From assembly GCA_017428155.1 (NCBI GenBank), contig JAFRRJ010000034.1, forward strand, positions 1 through 33,386: 33,386 bases of DNA, given 5' to 3'. This document shows positions 15,774 to 23,300 of the stretch, piece after piece (within the stretch, counting starts at the first letter, position 1; each line of letters starts with the position of its first letter). Position numbers and translations under genes: made by a program. The stretch is from Clostridiales bacterium (GTDB taxonomy: Bacteria; Bacillota; Clostridia; Saccharofermentanales; Saccharofermentanaceae). The notes under the pieces are model-generated. The model had not been told where the DNA came from and searched no databases. It saw only the letters and a program-made list of their open reading frames with translations.

Positions 15774-16565
15774 TTATCCGGCTGGCAATATGATATAAAG
15801 GGCGTAGTGTCCCTTCACCTTATTTAAGTTGATACTATAATGCTCATCATTATTACTTTCACTGCTGCTCACCCTCACGGTCCACGAAGACGAGTCATCA
15901 TCCTTGCTCTCGGACACAACCGGATCACCCGGGAAGTTATCAATCAGATAGTCAAGAATCAGCTCATACAAAGCAGCACCCTTGTCAAAGTTCAATACAA
16001 ACATTTCAATGACTGCAACCTGTTTGCTGTCTGTACGCGAGGATGTCTTTTCCATATAAACAGATTCAATATAATCGTTGCTGTTTTTTGGAATATCTTC
16101 ATAACAAATGAAATGATAGAAATGCGCATCGTCTAATGCAAAAGACGGTTCAACGCTGAAAACGCGGGGATAATCATCGGGTGATTCAATGGAGGAAATA
16201 CCTGATGAGATTTTTATCAGTTCGTCAAAGATCTCTTCGGCAGACATGTCATCAAGCGAGTATACCTGAGGTCCATATGCGAATGATGAAATGGTGCCAT
16301 CAGTATCCGTAACTGTAGCATCGGCTATAACGGAAGTGGTTACGGTTACATCCATGTCTTGCGGCTTCTCCTCAGACTGTTCAGTAACGGAAGCAGCTCG
16401 GGTTAAATCTGTATCCTTAGGCTTTCCCTCAGACTGCTCAGTAACGGAACTGACCGGCAGTTCCTGTTTTTCCGGAGAATGTTTGACAGTAATTAATATG
16501 ATTGCTGTTGCAGCTACTGCAGCAACAACTGCTGCTGAAACGATTATGATAATTTTTCTGTTCAT
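15774..16565 (-). CDS. Membrane-anchored sensor-domain protein, sigma-less paralogue of 18703-20124
   Basis: 263 residues. A single transmembrane helix (about 5-27) is followed by a Ser/Thr/Glu-rich linker with an imperfect tandem repeat (S-V-T-E-Q-S-E-x-K-P twice), then an extracytoplasmic domain of about 165 residues. It is homologous along its whole length to residues about 233-473 of the sigma-factor fusion; both contain PQVYSL, MSAEEIFDE and KISSGISSIESPDD. AAAGGA lies about ten bases before the ATG. The upstream DNA also matches the sigma gene's linker and promoter region, so this gene arose by loss of the sigma-coding part. It could act as a decoy or separate sensor (inference). Confidence 0.8.
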   Translation of the reverse strand: MNRKIIIIVSAAVVAAVAATAIILITVKHSPEKQELPVSSVTEQSEGKPKDTDLTRAASVTEQSEEKPQDMDVTVTTSVIADATVTDTDGTISSFAYGPQVYSLDDMSAEEIFDELIKISSGISSIESPDDYPRVFSVEPSFALDDAHFYHFICYEDIPKNSNDYIESVYMEKTSSRTDSKQVAVIEMFVLNFDKGAALYELILDYLIDNFPGDPVVSESKDDDSSSWTVRVSSSESNNDEHYSINLNKVKGHYALYIILPAG

Positions 16566-16720
16566 GATACCTATTCCTTTTTTATGACATCCGTTGAAGT
16601 CTTGATCCCCTGTCCATAATTACCCCTTATGCGGATTCTTCGCCGTATACGGGAGATTTACCGACATGTTTATTTTACCATGCCGTTCTCGAAAAATATG
16701 ACGTGCGAAAAGCCGCTTGC
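16566..16720 (-). promoter_or_regulatory. Copied linker and promoter region of the sigma-fusion gene
   Basis: 16566-16622 matches the DNA coding for the sigma fusion's linker (19429-19490), including the stretch encoding Y-G-Q-G-I-K-T-S-T. After a short junction (16623-16630), 16631-16720 matches the promoter region upstream of the sigma gene (20174-20265) at roughly 80% by eye. About 675 bases of sigma coding sequence are missing between the two blocks. The block is likely to drive the 15774-16565 gene. Confidence 0.7.
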
Positions 16721-16750
16721 TTGAAGCATTGGAAGTATTGATAGTTACTG

Positions 16751-16800
16751 ATGAACCGCCTGCACCGGAGTTCAGGTTAACGGTAAAGCCGTTATGTCTT
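16751..16800 (-). pseudogene. Relic of the Cna_B end of a giant surface-protein gene
   Basis: The DNA closely matches 20827-20870, which encodes GYTANLTSAAGGYEF in the first giant surface protein. Here the same frame reads NGFTVNLNSGAGG before diverging. It lies in the same order and strand relative to the sigma-promoter copy as the real surface-protein gene does to the sigma gene, including a remnant of that gene's terminator at about 16707-16720. It has no start or stop of its own. Confidence 0.65.
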
Positions 16801-16831
16801 TTAACATATCCAAATATCGGATGAACCCTTA

Positions 16832-16840
16832 TGCTATAAT
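16832..16840 (+). promoter_or_regulatory. Extended -10 promoter of the tandem CPBP genes
   Basis: TGCTATAAT on the plus strand, 57 bases before the first CPBP start codon. No -35 hexamer is evident. Confidence 0.55.
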
Positions 16841-16896
16841 CTTCATGATTTCTGTTGCGTTATAAAAAACGTCACAAAGAATGAGGGAAGATAGAA

Positions 16897-17676
16897 ATGG
16901 CAGATAAGATCTTTTGGAACAGGAAGTACAGCGGATTCATATGGCATCTTTTGTTTGCGGGCGTGTTCATCGGATTATCGTTTCTCGGACTGCATTTCAC
17001 GGAAGGCGTGACCTGGTTTCTGATCAGCTCATTTCTCCGCCTTGTATTTGGCATAGCGATACTGTTCACCGCATCTAAACTCTATGGCCGCAAACCTGCT
17101 GACATACTGTCTTTCAAAGGCTCCGGCAAGGCCCTTATTTACGGGGCCGGACTAACACTATTCTTCTTATATGTTGTTATTCAGGTCATTGCAGGGGTTG
17201 GAGTAATAGTTGGACTTACAACGGGCATCTTCATATCGCGCGTGATCCTGCAGCAGGTGACGACAGGTTTTTACGAAGAAATCAATTTCAGGTTCCTGAT
17301 GCTCGAAGGCTTGAAACATACGAAGAACAACATCTGGTTGAGGCTCGCTTATATCTTTGCCACTTCTGTTCTTTTCGGATTGAGCCACTGCATTCCTTCG
17401 TGGGACACGTATACATTCCTTAGGACAAGTGGCATGGGTATCGGTTTTGCGGTTATGTTCGTTCTGTCAGATAACATCGTGATCCCGATGCTGATCCACT
17501 TCCTTTATGATCTTGTAGTTCACATATCCTCTTTCATGGAATGGAATCTCAATCCGGTATTTGTTTTCATGGGCAGTGCTTTTGAGGTTGCACTGATTAT
17601 CATGGTGGTTATCTCGCTGGTTATGCTTGTTTTTTTGAGCAGGAGAGGGCCGGAAAAAGCGAATCAGGAACTGTAA
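16897..17676 (+). CDS. CPBP family intramembrane metalloprotease, tandem copy 1
   Basis: 259 residues with about seven to eight hydrophobic helices. The three CPBP motifs are E127-E128-I-N-F-R132, then H164 in FGLSHC, then H201-F-L-Y-D205. Asp replaces the more common Asn in the third motif. GAGGGAA lies eight bases before the ATG. The gene is followed 17 bases later by a close paralogue with a nearly identical first 20 residues. Some members of this family process peptides or membrane-anchored regulators. The neighbouring membrane-tethered sigma factor is a possible substrate (inference). Confidence 0.88.
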   Translation: MADKIFWNRKYSGFIWHLLFAGVFIGLSFLGLHFTEGVTWFLISSFLRLVFGIAILFTASKLYGRKPADILSFKGSGKALIYGAGLTLFFLYVVIQVIAGVGVIVGLTTGIFISRVILQQVTTGFYEEINFRFLMLEGLKHTKNNIWLRLAYIFATSVLFGLSHCIPSWDTYTFLRTSGMGIGFAVMFVLSDNIVIPMLIHFLYDLVVHISSFMEWNLNPVFVFMGSAFEVALIIMVVISLVMLVFLSRRGPEKANQEL

Positions 17677-17693
17677 TAGAGAGTGGGATAAAT

Positions 17694-18494
17694 ATGGCAG
17701 ATAAGATCTTTTGGAACAAGAAGTACAGCGGATTCATATGGCATCTTTTGTTTACAAGCGTGTTCATCGGATTATCGCTCCTTGTACCTCATTTCATGGA
17801 AGGCGTTTCAGGGGATCTGAAACATTCATTTCTCCGCCTGGTATTTGGCATAGCTATACTGATCGCCGCATCCAAACTCTATGGCCGCAAACCTTCTGAC
17901 ATACTGTCTTTTAAAGGTTCCGGCAGGGCTCTTATCTACGGGGCCGGAATGACATTGTTTTTCTTATATATCGTTGTCCGGGTCATTGCATATGCTGTTG
18001 CACAGGTAATCGCAGGTATTGGGGTAATAGTGGGACTGACAAAAGGAATCCTCATATTGTATGAGATAGTGCGTCAGGTGACGACGGTTTTTCACGAAGA
18101 GATCAATTACAGGTTCCTTATGCTCGGAGGCTTGAAACATACGAAGAATAACATCTGGCTCAGGCTTATTTATATCTTTGTCAGCTCTGTCCTTTTCGGA
18201 TTGCTCCACTGCATTTCTGCGTGGAGTGCAATTACATTCCTTAAGTTTAGTGCCATGGGTGTCGGTCTTGCAGTTATGTTTGTTCTGTCAGATAACATCG
18301 TGATCCCGATGGTGATCCACTTGCTTTATAATCTTGTTTTTCACATATCAGTTTTCGTGGATTGGAATATCAATCCGGTATATATTTTCACGGGCAGAGC
18401 TTTTGAGGCCGCACTGATAATTATGGTTATTATCTCGCTGGTTATGCTTGTTATCGTGAGCAGGAGAGGGAAGAGTTCTTTGGTGACGGAGTGA
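17694..18494 (+). CDS. CPBP family intramembrane metalloprotease, tandem copy 2
   Basis: 266 residues, paralogous to the preceding gene over its full length. It has a seven-residue insertion in the fourth hydrophobic segment (YAVAQVIAG). The motifs are intact: E135-E136-I-N-Y-R140, H172 in FGLLHC, and H209-L-L-Y-N213 with the usual Asn. A weak GAGTGGGA precedes the ATG. It is almost certainly co-transcribed with copy 1. It converges with the sigma-fusion gene, the hairpin array 18521-18638 lying between. Confidence 0.88.
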   Translation: MADKIFWNKKYSGFIWHLLFTSVFIGLSLLVPHFMEGVSGDLKHSFLRLVFGIAILIAASKLYGRKPSDILSFKGSGRALIYGAGMTLFFLYIVVRVIAYAVAQVIAGIGVIVGLTKGILILYEIVRQVTTVFHEEINYRFLMLGGLKHTKNNIWLRLIYIFVSSVLFGLLHCISAWSAITFLKFSAMGVGLAVMFVLSDNIVIPMVIHLLYNLVFHISVFVDWNINPVYIFTGRAFEAALIIMVIISLVMLVIVSRRGKSSLVTE

Positions 18495-18520
18495 TTCGTG
18501 TTAAATAAATTGTCTTCCGG

Positions 18521-18638
18521 ATTCACGGCAAATTCACGGCTATGCCGTGAAAACGCCGTGAATTTTATCGATATTCAATTATAATCACGGCAAATTCCCG
18601 GCTATGCCGTGAAAACGCCGTGAAAATGCCGTGAATTT
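18521..18638. repeat. GCCGTGAA inverted-repeat array (array 3)
   Basis: There are two units, about 62 bases apart. Each is a nested hairpin: two direct copies of a TTCACGGC-type half-site, a TAT loop, then two or three copies of GCCGTGAA, ending in TTTT. Unit 1 spans about 18521-18566 and unit 2 about 18584-18638; one half-site in unit 2 reads TTCCCGGC. They lie between convergent genes and could act as terminators for the CPBP pair on the plus strand. The repetition of half-sites goes beyond what a terminator needs. Confidence 0.85.
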
Positions 18639-18702
18639 TGTCGTTAGTATGAAGTGGTAACGTAAAAGTAGACACGTATTTCGTGAATATACAACAGTGA
18701 TC

Positions 18703-20124
18703 TTACTTAGGTGGTAATTCTATATCAACGAGATAATGTCCGTTCGCTTCATAAAAGTTGACACTATAATCATAAATATAATCGTCATCGTGGATCATTC
18801 CGATCCACACTTGCAGGTCATTGTCCCTGTCTACGAATTCATACGGATCCCCCGGACAATTATCACGCAGATAGTCATAGACCAGATCAAATAAAGCTGC
18901 ACCGGTGTCAAAGTCCGTTAAGCAGATGCTGATGCTAACCTGACTGCATTTTTTTATTTCGGTTGGCTCGTCCAGAGAAACACCTTCAATATAATCTCTG
19001 ATATCACTTGGCCCGTCCTTATAACAGTAGAAACCATAGCTATCCAAATCAATATAGCCATAATACGGTTCGACTTTGAAAACGCCTGCAAAATCATCAG
19101 GCGATTCAATGGAGGAAATGCCTGATGAGATTTTTAGAATTTCGTCAAAGATCTCTTCGGCAGACATGCCTTCAAGCGAATATACCTGAGGATTATCTGA
19201 GATAAATTCATTGAGGTCATCTGTATCCGTAACTTCTGTATCTTCAATAGAGGAAAGATTGGCGGTAAAATTCATGTCCTCAGAATATTCCCCGGACTGT
19301 TCAGTAATGGAACTGGCCGGCAGTTCCGGTTTTACGGGTGTGTGCTTAACTGATATTAATACAATTGCTGTTGTTGCCGCTGCAGCAACCACTGTTGCTG
19401 AAACACCTATGAGTATTTTTGTTTTCATGATATCTGTCCCCTTTTTGATGACTTCGGTTGAAGTCTTGATTCCTTGTCCATAACTTGGACTCTCTGCTGA
19501 TGCGGACAGATTCGCCAATTTGACCGGCATGGGCTTGAAAAGTACCTGCTCGGATTCTTTTATAAACAGTTTGCTTAAGAACGGTATTGCCATACCGAAC
19601 AACTTCGTCTTGTGTTCTTCTTCATATTTCCCGACCTCCTTCTTGATCTTATTTCTGGCAAAGTTAAGTCGGCGTGATACTGTTCCCTCGGGAACATTCA
19701 GTGCAGCTGCAATCTCTTTGATGCTCATCTCATCGAAGTAGAACAGGATAAGTGTTCTTCTGATTTCTTCAGAGAGGGAATTGTTAATGATTTCCATAAC
19801 GATCCTTCTTGCGTCTTCAGATTCGATGACCGAGTCAGGAAGAAAATCCTCGGGAACCGCTTCAACACTGTCAAAGAACTCATCGTCCATATTGTCAGTC
19901 TTAGAGAGCTTTATGCGGTCAAGACATTTATTGGCAGCAGTCTTTTTGAGCCATGCTGTGACTTTACTCTTATCCTTTAAGGTGTCATATGATTCGATCA
20001 GTGCTATGAAAGCGTCCTGAACGACATCTTCGGCGTCAGCCTCGTTCTTAAGAAGAGACATTGCTGTCCAATACACCGCACGGTAAGAATCGTTATAGAT
20101 CTGCTCGAGTTCTTTGCCGGTCAA
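18703..20124 (-). CDS. ECF sigma factor fused to a transmembrane helix and extracytoplasmic domain
   Basis: 473 residues, against about 170-200 for an ordinary ECF sigma factor. Region 2 is at residues about 8-72 (D-A-E-D-V-V-Q-D-A-F, then A-W-L-K-K-T-A-x-N-K-C-L-D-R). Region 4 is at about 112-162 (S-I-K-E-I-A-A-A-L-N-V-P-E-G-T-V-S-R-R-L). A linker (165-232) leads to one transmembrane helix (about 236-258) and a 210-residue ectodomain with no recognised fold. The start is a TTG (20122-20124) eight bases after a perfect AAAGGAGG. An in-frame ATG at codon 233 has its own ribosome binding site, so a sigma-less form may also be made. It probably keeps the sigma domain at the membrane until a signal or proteolysis releases it (inference). 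Confidence 0.88.
   Translation of the reverse strand: MTGKELEQIYNDSYRAVYWTAMSLLKNEADAEDVVQDAFIALIESYDTLKDKSKVTAWLKKTAANKCLDRIKLSKTDNMDDEFFDSVEAVPEDFLPDSVIESEDARRIVMEIINNSLSEEIRRTLILFYFDEMSIKEIAAALNVPEGTVSRRLNFARNKIKKEVGKYEEEHKTKLFGMAIPFLSKLFIKESEQVLFKPMPVKLANLSASAESPSYGQGIKTSTEVIKKGTDIMKTKILIGVSATVVAAAATTAIVLISVKHTPVKPELPASSITEQSGEYSEDMNFTANLSSIEDTEVTDTDDLNEFISDNPQVYSLEGMSAEEIFDEILKISSGISSIESPDDFAGVFKVEPYYGYIDLDSYGFYCYKDGPSDIRDYIEGVSLDEPTEIKKCSQVSISICLTDFDTGAALFDLVYDYLRDNCPGDPYEFVDRDNDLQVWIGMIHDDDYIYDYSVNFYEANGHYLVDIELPPK
19426..19446 (-). promoter_or_regulatory. Internal ribosome binding site and ATG inside the sigma-fusion gene
   Basis: On the minus strand AAAAAGGGGA precedes ATG (19426-19428) by eight bases, in frame with the fusion. 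Initiation here would give a 241-residue protein starting just before the transmembrane helix, exactly the form encoded by the separate paralogue at 15774-16565. Confidence 0.5.
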
Positions 20125-20173
20125 CTTTTTGCCTCCTTTCTATCCGCATCTGTCTTATAGACGAACAACTGAC

Positions 20174-20265
20174 GCGGATTCTTCGCTCCGGTACGGGAAA
20201 TATTTTCGACTTTTTTATATTACCATTCCGTTCGCGAAAAACATGACATAAGAAAAGCCGCGTGC
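20174..20265 (-). promoter_or_regulatory. Conserved promoter region of the sigma-fusion gene
   Basis: This block is repeated at 16631-16720 upstream of the sigma-less paralogue. On the minus strand both contain a C-G-x-GAACGG-x-ATGGTAA core, followed 19 bases after GAAC by GTCG. GAAC and GTC resemble ECF -35 and -10 elements, but the spacing is a little long, so the exact promoter is uncertain. Retention in both copies suggests autoregulation. Confidence 0.4.
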
Positions 20266-20287
20266 CCCATCAGTTGGAGCAAGCGGC
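20253..20287 (-). terminator. Intrinsic terminator of surface protein 1
   Basis: GCCGCGTGCCCC (20257-20268) pairs with GGAGCAAGCGGC (20276-20287) with two mismatches, followed on the minus strand by TTTTCTT. It lies 63 bases after the stop of the 20350-26337 gene. Confidence 0.75.
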
Positions 20288-20349
20288 ATTATCTTTTGAA
20301 GGAACGTATCAGGCAGGGCTGCTATGTGCCCGTGCCATTTGTAATACGG

Positions 20350-23300
20350 TTACTGTTCTCTCTTTCTCTTGAATCCGCGGACTGCACATACAGCCATTCC
20401 GGCAGATGCGATCAGGCAGACTGCAGCAAGATAAGATCTTCTGGCAATTGCTTCGCCGGTGGAGGGGAGAGGCTTGCCGGGATCTGTTGTGGTGGAGAGC
20501 AGGAGCGAAGGTGAACGGTTTTCGCGCTCGTGGACATAGATAAGTGTCGTTATCGTTCCCTCCACAGTCTGCGAGAAAGTATATCCGTCAGGTACTGCGG
20601 GAGCAGTCCAGGTGTAATCGACGAGCTGACCTTCTTCGTACTTGTACAGTGTTGCGGCTGTGATGCCCCAGTAGTTGGAAGGGTCGATGGTAACGGATGA
20701 ACCGTCAGAAAGAGCAACTTCGAGCTTCTCGGGACGGATGCCGTCAGCGTTGTCATCGTCGAGCCATACTGCGACTACTGTGCGCTCAACTTTCTCCGGA
20801 ATGTGAATGTTCTCGACGGTGAACTCATAACCGCCTGCAGCGGAAGTCAGGTTAGCGGTATAGCCGCTCTTAGTGACGTTCTGCGTATAGCCGGTATGAC
20901 CGGGTACATCGGCAATGGGAGTTACGGATAATGTGTATTCGATCTCATTCTCGCTGTCATCGTAACGCATCATCTTAGTCCACGTGTACGTGTTGCTGCA
21001 CTCATCGTTCAGAACGACCGGATCACCTTCGGCTACGCCGTTCTTCATGAGCTGGACAGTAACTCCGTCAGGACGGATACCGTCACGGTTGTTATCGTCA
21101 TCCCAGGTGTTTGTGACGATGATGTCCATGTCTGTGCGTTCCTTTACCGTAACTGTAAAAGACGTTGTGACAGAATCTCCGACCTTGTTGGTAAGGACAA
21201 CATCCACCGTAAACTTTCCGGGAGCAACACCGGTGAAAGAATAAGCGGATTTAATGTTATCGCGGTCTTTCATAACCAGCTTTCCGTTATTTTCAAAAGT
21301 GGCAATACTCTCGTCAATGTTATTGAACCGGATCTTGTAAGAGCCGTTTGTCAGGATATTATTATCGTTGCTGCTTGAGCAGGTGACATATTCCCTTGCA
21401 ATTGCTTCTGCTGATACGGTGTCTCCGACATACATCTCGATATCTTCGGCCTGTATCTGCGGAAGTTTGACAAAACCGATTCTGACGATTGTCATAGCTG
21501 CAGATGGCTCCTTGAGAAAAACTTTGTTTTCGTCTCTGTCATAACTTGCAAACGTGCCTGCCGGGAAAACTGTCATCTTAGGGACCGAACCGTCAGTGGT
21601 CACCGGCATGCTGACGACAATATACTGTCCCTCATCAAATTTCGGAGCAAACAAACTGGCGTCGCCGCTAATGTTGGTGTATATGCTGGTTGCACCGTCT
21701 TTTTGAGGAATTACATTGCCGGAAGCATCATACAGTGTGAGCGATACATTACCTATTCCACGCTCTTCGCTGTAATAACCACGGGTACCGCTCTCATCAT
21801 ATACATCCCAAAATACTTCACAATCATAGTTGTATCCTTCAAAGAACCAGACTCCGATATTCAAGTGCTGCGGGTCAATGAAATTACCATCCTGGGATTC
21901 CCTGTATTCAAATGTTCCCCCGGTGTAACCCTGCTTGCTGAGGTTCTCATATGAGAGTTCATCATCCGTTGCCAGGTCAAGGCGGAATTTTACTGATGTC
22001 ACCGGCTCCATAACACTGACAGAAACGCGGATTCCGGTTACGATTGTCCAGTCGCTGACCTCGTCAGAAGTGATCCACTCAGCTGAACTGACGGTAGGAT
22101 CTTCTGCTGTGGTATACATCAGGACAGGAGTTGAACTTGTTGTGTTGGAGACCAAATAAGGTGTTCCTCGGAGAAACATATCCATGCTGCTCGGATCGGA
22201 ATATTCAATGTAATCCTGCTGGGCTCCGCCTTCTGTCGTTATATATGTATATTCAATCTTCTTATCCCTTTTTGGAATAACAATGACTGTGGACATGTCA
22301 TAGATAGGAGAGGCATTAAGGTTGCCAGGCCCTGTAATTGTCAGGAAAGCATTGAGATCATGCTTTTCAGGATCCATAAAATCTATTGCCTTGAAAGCGT
22401 TCAAGCTGCCATTACCGAAATCGTAGTAAGTCATGTTCTTTCCGGGAGCAAGATTTACGCCGATCTCCTGGTGCATAAGCACTTCAACTGTCCATGCGCT
22501 TCCGTCCTGATAGAAGAATTTTCGTGACGTATCGCCGCTGAGGGACATGGTATCGTCCACGATGTTAGTGCCTGACATAACGTAACAGGTGCGGTTCCTG
22601 TCGAAGCCGTTTCTCTCGTTTTCAGGCTCATTTACCGAAGCGTGACCATAGGTAATAAAATCATAGAAATCATAATAGATCATTCCTACAGGGTGATGGT
22701 CGCCGGGAGTGGTGCCGGGAACAGTATCAAATGCAAGCTTGAACGGTCCGGTGTAATTATCCTCGTGATAGAGCTGGCCGTCGAGGCTGATGACATTCTG
22801 GCCTTCGTCACTGTAATTCGTTTTTTCCGGAAACATGTTCATTATTCCGTTATCTCTCCACTGCCATGTTCCGTCATTATTCAGATAGATCTTGGTCCTT
22901 AAAAAGTCCTTATCAAACTCAAGCTTGAGGAAGCGGCGGAAGTTACCTTCGTCATCAGTTGATGTAATAATCTCGGATTTTATGTTCCCTCCTGTTAAAG
23001 GGTAACCCCAGAGGCTGCTGTTTTTCAGATTAGGAATGAATTCCTCATCAGTCAATTCGATGTAGATACATTCATGGATATCGTCAATAGGGAAGAATCT
23101 GTGGAAGGTATTATACTTCTGATTGTTGATATATCTGTAAGCACCACGGTAGGTGAGACCGTGTTCTCCTGCTTCGTTAAAGTAATCCGGATCTCCCGAG
23201 ATTACGGCAAAATTCTTTGTGTCCCAAGTTGTAGCAGCAGTCTCATTTGCAGAATCGCCGACGGATTCGCCCTGATAAATAACTGCTTTCTCGGGTGTGG

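Noticed and set aside
19400..19560. Sequencing frameshift or artificial join in the sigma fusion
   Set aside because: The frame is continuous, the linker DNA is also present upstream of the paralogue at 16566-16622, and the paralogue confirms the same junction with the transmembrane helix.
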